Assembly: GCA_022826385.1 (NCBI GenBank)
Contig: JAJDUZ010000035.1
Coordinates: forward strand, 1 to 48,826
Length of the DNA: 48,826 nucleotides
Origin: Silicimonas sp.
GTDB taxonomy: Bacteria; Pseudomonadota; Alphaproteobacteria; Rhodobacterales; Rhodobacteraceae
Direction of reading: 5' to 3'
The notes under the pieces are model-generated. The model saw only the letters and a program-made list of their open reading frames with translations, was not told the DNA's origin and made no database searches. Shown piece after piece: positions 16,298 to 23,701 of the stretch (its first letter is position 1; every line of letters starts with the position of its first letter). The translations under genes were made by a program, and so were the position numbers.

Positions 16298-16829
16298 CCG
16301 TGGCCTCCTTCATCGTGCGCAGGCGTTTCTTTGCCTCGGACATGCGCCAGCTTACGGTGCCTTCGGACACGCCCAGCACCAACGCGGCCTCGGCATGGGT
16401 GACGTCGTCCAGAACCAGCGCAACGGTGTCGCGCAGGTCGTCGGGCAGGGCGCGCATCGCGGCTGTCAGCCAATCCAGAGCTTCGGTGGTTTCCGCCGCC
16501 TCGGCGCGGCGTGCGACTTCCAGCGTGCCCCAGTCCTCGGCGGCCTTGGCGTGGGTGGCGCGACGACGCCGGGCGTCCGACGCCGCGTTGACCACGACCC
16601 GGTAGAGCCACGTGGTGAACTTCGCATCGCCCCGAAAGGCCGAGAGCTTCGCGGGCAAGGCCGCACAGATGTCCTGACACAGATCCTCGGCCTCGGCGTG
16701 TCGCCCGGTCAGCCGAAATGACAGCCGAAAGACGCGGTCGTAGTGGCGATGAAGCAGGGCGGAAAACGCCTCTCCATCGCCATGGGCTGCTGCCTTGGCT
16801 AAAGCCTCGTCTGAAACCGTCATGCGCAT
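16290..16829 (-). CDS. ECF-type RNA polymerase sigma factor
   Basis: A sigma-70 of the ECF group, about 179 aa. Region 2 is visible as FSALLHRHYDRVFRLSFRLT, then AEAEDLCQDICAAL and FTTWLYRVVVNAASDARRRR. Region 4 is ALPDDLRDTVALVLDDVTHA, then EAALVLGVSEGTVSWRMSEA. Both are complete, so it should bind core polymerase and a promoter. ATG codons at 16853, 16829 and 16823 are possible; none has a strong ribosome-binding site, and 16829 is chosen as closest to the family start. It is co-transcribed with the downstream vWA protein, the obvious candidate for its regulator. Confidence 0.92.
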   Translation of the reverse strand: MRMTVSDEALAKAAAHGDGEAFSALLHRHYDRVFRLSFRLTGRHAEAEDLCQDICAALPAKLSAFRGDAKFTTWLYRVVVNAASDARRRRATHAKAAEDWGTLEVARRAEAAETTEALDWLTAAMRALPDDLRDTVALVLDDVTHAEAALVLGVSEGTVSWRMSEAKKRLRTMKEATDG

Positions 16830-16899
16830 CACGTTGGATAAGACGCACGCCAAAGGTCAATCCTTGGTGATACGGACAAAAAAATCCCGATTGAGATGT

Positions 16900-16935
16900 T
16901 GTAACCTTGACGTTACATGGTTGGTAGATATAGAA
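16900..16935 (+). promoter_or_regulatory. Candidate operator and promoter of membrane protein/XRE operon
   Basis: A perfect inverted repeat TGTAAC-N6-GTTACA occupies 16900-16917. It contains a -35-like TTGACG (16907-16912), followed 16 bases later by TATAGA (16929-16934). TGTAACCT recurs at 16937-16944. An operator laid over the -35 box of an operon ending in an XRE repressor gene suggests autoregulation. This is an inference from position and symmetry. Confidence 0.5.
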
Positions 16936-16978
16936 ATGTAACCTGTAGGTATCAAAAAGTCACCTTAGGGGTACATAT

Positions 16979-17383
16979 ATGAACATCGTTGCTGTCACTC
17001 GCTTTCTCGGAAATCTCCTCGTATCTGTCGGTTTCGTTGTGGTTATTCTGCTGGCGATGCCGGGGTTCCCCGGTGTGTCAGGCTGGGTGTGGGTCGCCCT
17101 TCTGTTGGGCTTCGTGTTGGTAAGCGGGATCGCGCAACTGGTCGTGATGGGTTTGCGACCACAAGAAGCGAAGACGGCCAACGACGAACAGGTCGCGCTC
17201 TCGAACAAGGACAGTTACCTGTTCGGCTATTGGTGTGTGATGGTCGTGTTTCTTGTATTGCTGGGCTTTGTTTTGACAGATCGGTTGAGCGCCACGCAGG
17301 CGTTCTTCTTCCTTGGCCTGCCCCTTGGGATAGGACCCTCGATTTACATGGTTTTCGCGTTCTTGCGCGGACGCGCCGGATGA
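16979..17383 (+). CDS. Small four-helix membrane protein, unknown
   Basis: A 134-aa protein with four hydrophobic segments at about 9-27, 35-56, 84-101 and 107-129, and a short polar loop rich in Lys/Asn/Asp between the second and third. It has no recognised domain. The ATG at 16979 has AGGGG seven bases upstream. It overlaps the following XRE regulator by four bases (ATGA), so the two are translationally coupled. Paired small membrane proteins and XRE/YozG-type regulators are seen in other bacteria and archaea without an established function. Confidence 0.75.
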   Translation: MNIVAVTRFLGNLLVSVGFVVVILLAMPGFPGVSGWVWVALLLGFVLVSGIAQLVVMGLRPQEAKTANDEQVALSNKDSYLFGYWCVMVVFLVLLGFVLTDRLSATQAFFFLGLPLGIGPSIYMVFAFLRGRAG

Positions 17384-17583
17384 GCGGTCTGGCCAACCGG
17401 ATGCGCGAATACCGGGCGCGTGCCGGCCTGACACAAGCCGCTCTAGCGGACCGGGTTGAAGTCAGCCGCAAAACCATCAACACGGTGGAGAACGGTGTTT
17501 TCGTACCCTCTACGATCCTCGCGCTAAAGCTTGCGGCGGCTCTGGAAACCACGGTGGAAGAGTTGTTTCAGTTGAACAGCTGA
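17380..17583 (+). CDS. XRE-family HTH regulator (short, YozG-like)
   Basis: A 67-aa protein that is almost only a Cro/CI helix-turn-helix. It reads MREYRARAGLTQAALADRV, then EVSRKTINTVENGVFVPST and ALKLAAALETTVEELF. The recognition helix is complete. It has no sensor domain, so its activity may depend on the coupled membrane protein. It starts inside the stop of that gene (ATGA). The inverted repeat upstream of the operon (16900-16917) is the natural candidate binding site. Confidence 0.88.
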   Translation: MSGLANRMREYRARAGLTQAALADRVEVSRKTINTVENGVFVPSTILALKLAAALETTVEELFQLNS

Positions 17584-17681
17584 CGCTGTTTTCGCTTGTG
17601 ACGCACCGCGATGGGCGTTCCGCAATTGTATGCAGCGGTGTGAATTGGTAACAAAAAATGACCAAGAAGTGCGGAGGGCGC

Positions 17682-18845
17682 ATGCCAGTCATTACAGAAA
17701 TCGCTGACCTGAAGCGGCTCTATCGGCGGCGCGTGCCGAAGATGTTCTATGATTACGCCGAAAGCGGATCATGGACCGAGCAGACATTCCGCGAGAACAC
17801 CAGCGACTTCAACGATCTGCGTTTGCGTCAGCGCATCGCGGTCGACATGTCGAACCGCACGACCGCAAGCCAGATGGTCGGGCAGGACGTGACCATGCCG
17901 GTGGCTCTGGCGCCTGTGGGTCTTCTGGGGATGCAATGCGCCGATGGCGAGATCAAGGCGGCGAAGGCGGCCGAAAAATTCGGGGTGCCCTTCACGCTGT
18001 CCACCATGTCGATCTGCTCGATCGAGGACGTGGCCGAGCACACGTCGAAACCGTTCTGGTTCCAGGTTTATACGTTAAAGGACGACGACTACATGCAACG
18101 ACTGATGGAACGGGCGCGGGCGGCCAACTGCTCGGCTCTGGTCATTACGGTCGATCTTCAGATCATGGGTCAGCGTCACAAGGACATCAAGAATGGGCTT
18201 TCGGCGCCGCCGAAACTGACACCGTCGTCGATCGTCAACATGGCCACGAAGGTCCCGTGGGGGCTGGAAATGCTGCAAACCCAGCGCCGGTTCTTCGGCA
18301 ACGTCGTGGGCCATGCCAGCGGCGTCTCGGACCCGGCCTCGCTTTCAAGCTGGATTGCCGAAGCGTTCGACCCATCGCTGGACTGGGACCGCATCCGCCA
18401 GTTGATGGACATGTGGGGCGGCAAGGTGATCCTGAAGGGCATCCTTGATGTCGAAGACGCCGAGAAGGCGGCCGAGGTCGGGGCTGATGCCATCATCGTC
18501 TCGAACCACGGAGGCCGGCAACTGGATGGCGCCCTCTCGTCGATCCGCATGCTGGAGCCGGTCGTTCAGGCCGTGGGCAACAAGACCGAGGTCTGGTTGG
18601 ACAGCGGCATTCGGTCGGGCCAGGACGTGCTGAAAGCCATCGCCCTTGGCGCGAAGGGCGTAATGATCGGTCGGTCCTTCGTCTATGGCCTTGGGGCGAT
18701 GGGCGAACAGGGGGTGACCGAGACTCTGAACGTCTTGCAGAAGGAACTGGATGGGTCGATGGCCCTTTGCGGACGGCGCGATATTGCCGATGTCGACCGA
18801 GACATTCTTCTGGTGCCGGAAGACTTCTCGGGTCGCTACGCGTGA
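17682..18845 (+). CDS. lldD: FMN-dependent alpha-hydroxy-acid dehydrogenase (L-lactate dehydrogenase type)
   Basis: A 387-aa flavoprotein of the LldD/glycolate oxidase family, oxidising a 2-hydroxy acid such as L-lactate to the 2-oxo acid. FMN and substrate positions are visible: FYDYAESGSWTEQTFREN at the N-terminus, PVALAPVGLLGM, VITVDLQIMGQRHKD, VILKGILDVEDA, then the active-site VSNHGGRQLDG with catalytic His and Arg. The C-terminal phosphate-binding part is LDSGIRSGQDVLKAIALGAKG. The start at 17682 has GGAGG upstream; an ATG at 17658 lacks one. No lactate permease or regulator is adjacent, so the exact substrate remains an inference. Confidence 0.88.
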   Translation: MPVITEIADLKRLYRRRVPKMFYDYAESGSWTEQTFRENTSDFNDLRLRQRIAVDMSNRTTASQMVGQDVTMPVALAPVGLLGMQCADGEIKAAKAAEKFGVPFTLSTMSICSIEDVAEHTSKPFWFQVYTLKDDDYMQRLMERARAANCSALVITVDLQIMGQRHKDIKNGLSAPPKLTPSSIVNMATKVPWGLEMLQTQRRFFGNVVGHASGVSDPASLSSWIAEAFDPSLDWDRIRQLMDMWGGKVILKGILDVEDAEKAAEVGADAIIVSNHGGRQLDGALSSIRMLEPVVQAVGNKTEVWLDSGIRSGQDVLKAIALGAKGVMIGRSFVYGLGAMGEQGVTETLNVLQKELDGSMALCGRRDIADVDRDILLVPEDFSGRYA

Positions 18846-18966
18846 TTTCGTAAACAATCCGGGCAGATAGCGGCACTGTGTCTGGTTTGACGGGTGTTCT
18901 GCCAATCGATTGTCGGGTTTTTGCCTATTTCTTGCCGCATTCCGACGTCGAGGCTAGGATGCCGGC

Positions 18967-19530
18967 ATGTACAAGGGTTTGCTGCCACTCGTCCTAAGTA
19001 CGGTTCTTGCCAACACGTCCGTTTCAGTGGCCGTGGCCGATGGTGTGTCCGCGACGCCGATCGAGTTTCCGACCGAAAGCAAGGCGCTGATCGCGGCGAC
19101 ACTGGATTTCTTCGATCGCGTCGAGGCTTCCGAGGAAGAACGCGACCGACCCCCGGTGATTGGCATTCCGCTTTCGGCCACCCGCTCAAGCGCGGCGTCA
19201 GGTCCGCTGGAAACCGATGTGTTGACCAGCATGGGGCCCGTGGAGCACCTGACAGGCTACCGGATCACCTGGTACCCGATTGATGTGCTTTACGGCACGG
19301 TTGATTTCATGGGCACATGGGGGCGCAACGGAAATCTGGTCTGCGGCTATCTCAGCTGGGACCTCAGCGATACCGAGGCGCCGCGTCTGGACACGGTGAC
19401 GGCCAGTTTCGTTGATCTCGGTGCGTTGCGAAACGCGACCGACAGCGAAATCCATGGCAGCCTGATGGAGGCGAATTGTGCTTTCGGCGCCATCGACGCG
19501 AATTTCCACGTCTTCGACGTCTCCGGCTAG
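18967..19530 (+). CDS. Secreted protein of unknown function
   Basis: A 187-aa protein with an N-terminal signal peptide (MYKGLLPLVLSTVLANTSVS..., likely cleaved near residue 25 after VAVADG or similar). The mature part is acidic and has Trp-rich strands (YRITWYPIDVLYGTVDFMG and VCGYLSWDLSD). Only two Cys residues are present, which could form a periplasmic disulfide. I do not recognise a family. AGGA seven bases upstream supports the start at 18967. It appears to be a single-gene unit ending in a strong hairpin. Confidence 0.65.
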   Translation: MYKGLLPLVLSTVLANTSVSVAVADGVSATPIEFPTESKALIAATLDFFDRVEASEEERDRPPVIGIPLSATRSSAASGPLETDVLTSMGPVEHLTGYRITWYPIDVLYGTVDFMGTWGRNGNLVCGYLSWDLSDTEAPRLDTVTASFVDLGALRNATDSEIHGSLMEANCAFGAIDANFHVFDVSG

Positions 19531-19554
19531 CCGGAAACCGTAACGGTTTCCGGC
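19530..19554. terminator. Bidirectional hairpin terminator
   Basis: Perfect 10-base arms GCCGGAAACC and GGTTTCCGGC enclose the loop GTAAC. The hairpin begins on the last base of the upstream stop codon and lies between two convergent genes. There is no long T run on either side. Confidence 0.6.
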
Positions 19555-19567
19555 CCGCGGTGCACGC

Positions 19568-20056
19568 TCAGACAAGCTCGGCGAGGATCTCGGCCATGAC
19601 ATCCATGCCTTTGCCCCAGCCCTGATCGAGGTTGTCCAACGCGGCTGCAAAAGCCGCATTTTCGGCCTCGGTCGCCTCATGCGGTGTCCATTCCAGCGTC
19701 ATCCGCGTGCCGTCACCCACCGCATCGAACAAAACCGTGGTCAGCAATGTCCGGGGCCAGTTCTCCATCATCGGGCTCGGGATAACCTCCCAGTCGCGGC
19801 TGGCGTTCGACATCAGCATGACCAGACGCGCCGGAGGCTCGACCTCGATATACTCCATGCGCTGATACATCGACTGCTCGCCCATCTTCATCTCGTGCAG
19901 CCAAAGTCCGCCCACGACAGGATCGAACCTGTGAACTTCGGTTTCAACGCCGGGGCCATACCAACGCCCCAGCAGATCGGGTTCGGTCCAGCAGCGCCAG
20001 ACAAGGGCAGGGGGCGCGTCGAACTGGCGGGTCATCGAAAAGACAGGTTGGCTCAT
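19568..20056 (-). CDS. SRPBCC/AHSA1-like domain protein
   Basis: A 162-aa protein with the START-like AHSA1 fold: FSMTRQFDAPPALVWRCWTE, then DLLGRWYGPG, then GTRMTLEWTPHEATEAENAA. This family binds hydrophobic ligands or acts as small stress-response proteins. Its ATG overlaps the stop of the ArsR gene by four bases. The ArsR-SRPBCC pairing is very common in bacteria, where the regulator is thought to control its partner; no metal site is visible. Confidence 0.9.
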   Translation of the reverse strand: MSQPVFSMTRQFDAPPALVWRCWTEPDLLGRWYGPGVETEVHRFDPVVGGLWLHEMKMGEQSMYQRMEYIEVEPPARLVMLMSNASRDWEVIPSPMMENWPRTLLTTVLFDAVGDGTRMTLEWTPHEATEAENAAFAAALDNLDQGWGKGMDVMAEILAELV

Positions 20057-20400
20057 GTGGTGTCCTCTTGTTTCAATTCCGTTAACAGGCGGTCGAGACG
20101 ATCCAGCCGATCTCCCCAATGCGCGCGGAACCCTTCGAGCCAATGCACGGCATCTTGCAGGCGCGCCGCGTTGAGCGTGGCCGGACGCGTCTGGGCTCGA
20201 ATTTCGCGATCAATTAGCCCGGCGGTTTCAAGCACCTTGAGATGTTTCGAGACGGCCGGTTGCGACATCTCGAACGGGGCGGCCAATTCGCCAACCGTTG
20301 CGCTTCCGTCGCTCAGGCGCGCCAGGATCGCGCGGCGTGTCGGGTCGGCCAAAGCCGCGAACACCGCGTCCAGATCCTGTTCATAACTCATTGGTTCCAT
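20053..20400 (-). CDS. ArsR/SmtB-type regulator
   Basis: A 115-aa winged-helix repressor. It reads DAVFAALADPTRRAILARLS, then ATVGELAAPFEMSQPAVSKH, then LKVLETAGLIDRE. It has no Cys metal site, so it belongs to the non-metal ArsR group that accompanies SRPBCC proteins. Starts at 20400 and 20391 are both possible. The gene is divergent from rplY across about 156 bases. It is translationally coupled to the SRPBCC gene. Confidence 0.9.
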   Translation of the reverse strand: MEPMSYEQDLDAVFAALADPTRRAILARLSDGSATVGELAAPFEMSQPAVSKHLKVLETAGLIDREIRAQTRPATLNAARLQDAVHWLEGFRAHWGDRLDRLDRLLTELKQEDTT

Positions 20401-20556
20401 AACCCATAAGTTACATAATGCGACACAGAAGTAAAGCCTGCCATTCGTCTTGCTGCATTCGCTCTTCCCAAACGCCCGAATCGCCGCTATAGCCACGGCT
20501 TCACGGGATACGGACACCCTTGGAGGCCGGTCCCAGACACAATTTGGAGAAAACCC

Positions 20557-21219
20557 ATGGCTGGCGAGATTCCTGATCTCAACGCCACGGTACGCGCGGG
20601 GACAGGCAAGGGGGCCGCCCGCCAAGCTCGCCGCGACGGGCTCGTACCTGGCATCGTTTATGGCGGCGGAACCGATCCGCTTCCGATTAACATCCCCTTC
20701 AACATTCTGTTCAAGAAGCTGAAAGACGGACGCTTCCTGTCGACCCTCTACAACATGAAGGTCGATGGCCATGATGACGTCCGCGTCATCTGCCGGAATG
20801 TGCAGCGCGACGTGGTCAAAGACTTGCCGACGCATGTCGACTTCATGCGCCTGAAGCGCACCACGAAGATCAACCTCTTCATCCCGGTCGAAGTGACGGG
20901 CGAAGACGATTGCCCAGGGATCCGCAAGGGCGGCCTGTTGACGATGGTGCGTCCGGAAGTCGAACTGGTGGTGACCGCCGGCGACATCCCCGAAAGCATC
21001 ACGATCAGCGTCGCAGGTCTCGACATTGGTGACACGATCACCATCTCGAACGTTGACCTGCCGGCCGGTTCGAAGCCCACGATTGATCGTGACTTCGTGA
21101 TCGCCAACATCTCGGCCCCGTCGGCGCTGGCCAGCGCTTCGGGCGACGAAGAAGGTGACGGCGAAGAGGGTGACGCACCCGAGGCCGAAGCCGCAGGTGA
21201 CGAGGGCGGCGAAGAGTAA
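20557..21219 (+). CDS. rplY: 50S ribosomal protein L25/general stress protein Ctc
   Basis: A 220-aa long-form L25 (CTC type) that binds 5S rRNA on the large subunit. The N-terminal L25 domain (about 8-95) shows [20 protein letters not shown] and IVYGGG. The C-terminal TL5 beta domain (about 100-190) shows [16 protein letters not shown], then [20 protein letters not shown]. The tail is a Glu/Asp/Ala-rich extension of about 30 residues, usual in alphaproteobacteria. GGAG precedes the ATG. A weak promoter candidate is TTCCCA-N17-TATAGC at 20465-20493. The common neighbour pth is not next to it here; a strong terminator follows. Confidence 0.96.
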   Translation: MAGEIPDLNATVRAGTGKGAARQARRDGLVPGIVYGGGTDPLPINIPFNILFKKLKDGRFLSTLYNMKVDGHDDVRVICRNVQRDVVKDLPTHVDFMRLKRTTKINLFIPVEVTGEDDCPGIRKGGLLTMVRPEVELVVTAGDIPESITISVAGLDIGDTITISNVDLPAGSKPTIDRDFVIANISAPSALASASGDEEGDGEEGDAPEAEAAGDEGGEE

Positions 21220-21241
21220 TCTTCACGCTCAAGCGAATACG

Positions 21242-21271
21242 AAAACGGCGCCGCGACGGCGCCGTTTTTTT
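21242..21271 (+). terminator. Rho-independent terminator of rplY
   Basis: Eight-base GC arms CGGCGCCG and CGGCGCCG (self-complementary) enclose loop CGA, extended by AAAA/TTTT pairing, and are followed by a run of seven T. It lies 23 bases after the rplY stop. Confidence 0.93.
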
Positions 21272-21289
21272 GTTGAAGGGTTCGGTCTC

Positions 21290-21829
21290 TTATTCCACGG
21301 GCCGGATCACCCGCACAGTCGAGGCAATCGGCACCCCGTCCACCGACCATTCGCTGTGGTCATTGGCGTTCAGGCTGACGCTGACCAGGTTCACGCCGGG
21401 CGTCAGCAGGGCCGAGGGCAGGTGCGCCCAGGTGCCATAGATGCGCCCGACCTTGCTGCCATTCACATAGAGATGCGCATGCCCCGCGTTGTCCTCGACC
21501 GCACGATTGATCGCGGCAGGGGTAAACGTGAAGTTCTCGGTCAGGATCTGCACGTTGTAGCCATCAACCGCATCGGGAAACACCAGATGCGTGACCGTTG
21601 GCACCGGCAGACCGGGGTCAACGTTCCGGGCCGGATGCATATGCGCGGCCATGTCACCGGACATGCTGCCCATGTCGCCGCTTGCCGTCGCCGGCATGGC
21701 ACTTGCCGACATCACATGCACCATGGGGTCGTCTTGAACCGGCGCACCGTCACCGCCGTCAAAGCCGAACCCGGAAACCAGCGCCACCCCAACCATCAGG
21801 CCTACACCGCCATAGAGAAACTGTCTCAT
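21290..21829 (-). CDS. Secreted Met/His-rich protein next to YHYH gene
   Basis: A 179-aa protein with a signal peptide (MRQFLYGGVGLMVGVALVSG). After it lies a Met/His-rich stretch with MGSMSGDMAAHMHP, suggestive of soft-metal binding. The C-terminal beta domain contains AGHAHLYVNGSKVGRIYGTW, then AHLPSALLTPGVNLVSVSLN and NDHSEW. I recall similar domains in other exported proteins but cannot name the family with certainty. The start follows AGGGGG, 10 bases after the stop of the YHYH gene, so the two are one operon. Metal binding is an inference from composition. Confidence 0.7.
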   Translation of the reverse strand: MRQFLYGGVGLMVGVALVSGFGFDGGDGAPVQDDPMVHVMSASAMPATASGDMGSMSGDMAAHMHPARNVDPGLPVPTVTHLVFPDAVDGYNVQILTENFTFTPAAINRAVEDNAGHAHLYVNGSKVGRIYGTWAHLPSALLTPGVNLVSVSLNANDHSEWSVDGVPIASTVRVIRPVE

Positions 21830-21839
21830 GTCGTCCCCC

Positions 21840-22835
21840 TTACTGGCCCGGAGGCGGCGGCAAAGCCTGCCGCAACTCTTCAACCGAAATGCCCAGAGCT
21901 TCGGACGCAGCCTCGAAATCCGGCGGCCCGTCGCCAAGCGCCTCGACCAGCTCCGCCTCGCTGATCCCCAGCGTTTCGGCCACGGCGCCGAAATCAGGGC
22001 GCCCGCCGCGCGCCGCGACCTCAACTTCGCCCGCATAGCAGTCGATGGAGTATGGCGCCTCGTCCGCCGTCAGGTGATAGTGATAGATGCCGTCGGGAAA
22101 CTCGGGCGTCGCTTCGATATGCCCGCCACATTCATCCAGATCGGCATTGGTCACCGTGCTGCCGTCCAGCCCCTGATCGGCATAGACCGGAAACCCGTCC
22201 TGCAAGACGCCGATCATGAAAGAATGCGTGCCCTCCTGATCGATCTCGTCGCTGATGCACAAGGGGACTCCGTGATAGTGATAGGTCGTCCCATCGCCCA
22301 GCGGGTGGCCGTTGCATTCGTCGACAAAGGCCGCGTGATCGTGAATGACATTGTCGTTCAGTGCCACAACCTGCCGCTCGCGGTCTTCATAGTCGTTGAA
22401 AATACGCGCCCCGTCGATCGCAACACCGATCTGACCCAGATCCGTGGCCGTCGGGGTCGCCGCCAGAACCGGCTCTGTGGTGATCGTTGTGTCGATGGGC
22501 GTTTCCTGAATCTCGTCGCCTGACAGGGTGAAGAAGGACTCGGGCGGGTCATCGTTGAATGGCATGGTGCTCGGATCCTCGGGCACCAGATAGGCGTCCG
22601 CCGGACCGGATGCGGGTAACCCATCCGACTGATAGCGGAACGTGTCTTCTTCCGCGTTCAAAGTGATCGTCACGTTGTCACTCCAGTTCGCGTCCGCGAT
22701 GGCCGCCGACGTATCGGTCCCAGCACCTGAAGCGCTTTGCGCAACCAGAGAGGTTGGCGGGGGAAATGTGGCCGCCAGCATCGCGGCGGCGGCGGTTGAA
22801 AGAACAAGTGTTCCCAAAAGCTTGCGTTTATCCAT
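21840..22835 (-). CDS. Secreted YHYH-domain protein
   Basis: A 331-aa exported protein with signal peptide MDKRKLLGTLVLSTAAAAML. The central YHYH domain (about 95-275) contains the name-giving motif twice: TTYHYHGVP and IYHYHLTADE. It also has several conserved Cys (DECNGHP, LCIS, DECGGH, DCYAG) that may form disulfides or metal sites. The C-terminus has two tandem copies of a roughly 24-residue helical unit beginning PDFGAVAETLGISEAELVEA and PDFEAASEALGISVEELRQA. YHYH proteins have no established function. It forms an operon with the Met/His-rich protein downstream. Confidence 0.88.
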   Translation of the reverse strand: MDKRKLLGTLVLSTAAAAMLAATFPPPTSLVAQSASGAGTDTSAAIADANWSDNVTITLNAEEDTFRYQSDGLPASGPADAYLVPEDPSTMPFNDDPPESFFTLSGDEIQETPIDTTITTEPVLAATPTATDLGQIGVAIDGARIFNDYEDRERQVVALNDNVIHDHAAFVDECNGHPLGDGTTYHYHGVPLCISDEIDQEGTHSFMIGVLQDGFPVYADQGLDGSTVTNADLDECGGHIEATPEFPDGIYHYHLTADEAPYSIDCYAGEVEVAARGGRPDFGAVAETLGISEAELVEALGDGPPDFEAASEALGISVEELRQALPPPPGQ

Positions 22836-23021
22836 CTGAATTCAATCCGATCAACGGCTAGGTCTCTGTGATGCCCCGCCTTTTCGGGCCGGGTACACAT
22901 AGAACGCCGCAGAACAGAAGTTCCGTTGCGACCGCGTAAAGATTTACGTGCTCGCACGGCAGAAAACCGCGCCCCAAGCTTCGCTCTATCGGTCGCGCAT
23001 GGCGTCGCCTATGCTGGCCCC

Positions 23022-23240
23022 ATGACCCATACACCCCCCATCCTGACGCTCAGCGCCGCGTCACTTGATCTCTTCCTGTCGCTTCTGCCGCAATCCCGGA
23101 TCACCCGCGAGGCAGACCGCATCACCGTCCACGCCGACACCGGCGACGCGATCTGGCATGCCCGCGGTGGGCGCTGGCTGACAACCGCGCCGGGCGACGA
23201 CACCGCCCGCCGCTTCGGGCCACAAGGGCACGTCCAGTGA
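23022..23240 (+). CDS. Small hypothetical protein
   Basis: A 72-aa protein with LSAASLDLFLSLLPQSRITR followed by an ADRITVHADTG and AIWHARGGRWL segment. No domain is recognised. It overlaps the downstream DUF1569 gene by four bases (ATG/GTGA type), which supports it being real and co-translated. The start at 23022 is chosen because the frame upstream is short and lacks a ribosome-binding site. Confidence 0.55.
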   Translation: MTHTPPILTLSAASLDLFLSLLPQSRITREADRITVHADTGDAIWHARGGRWLTTAPGDDTARRFGPQGHVQ

Positions 23241-23698
23241 CTGCGACCCCGGCGCTGATCCTCAAATCAGAAGGCCCACTGCGGATCCCCGACCTGATCG
23301 AGCGCCTCGCCACCCTCGACCCCGCCCGCGCCAGCTACACCGCCCCCTGGAGTCTTGCGCGCACGCTGCACCACCTCGCCCAAGGCGTCGAGTTCTCGCT
23401 GCAGGGCTATCCCGAACTGAAGCCGGTGCTGTTCCGCGCGACGCTGGGCCGAACCGCCTTCCACCTGTTCCACCGGAAAGGCCAGATGCGCCACGCGACC
23501 GACGCCCCGATCCCCGGAGAAGCCATCCTCGATGGCGACCCGAACGCAGCCCGCGACCGGCTGGTGGCGTCGCTCCAAGCGTTTGAAACGGCCGATGCCT
23601 TACACCCGCATTTCGCCTATGGACGGCTCAGCAAACCGCGATACGCTGCGGCGCACGCCATGCACGTGGCCGATCACCTGCAGGCCTGCCGGGTCTAG
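23237..23698 (+). CDS. DUF1569 protein (DinB-like fold)
   Basis: A 153-aa protein of the DUF1569 family, a DinB-like four-helix bundle. Diagnostic are WSLARTLHHLAQGVEFSLQG and a C-terminal YAAAHAMHVADHLQA. The three His of HH...H/H spacing match putative metal ligands of DinB folds (an inference). Some relatives are thiol-dependent transferases, but the substrate of this group is not known. It uses a GTG start inside the preceding small gene. Confidence 0.85.
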   Translation: MTATPALILKSEGPLRIPDLIERLATLDPARASYTAPWSLARTLHHLAQGVEFSLQGYPELKPVLFRATLGRTAFHLFHRKGQMRHATDAPIPGEAILDGDPNAARDRLVASLQAFETADALHPHFAYGRLSKPRYAAAHAMHVADHLQACRV

Positions 23699-23701
23699 GC
23701 G

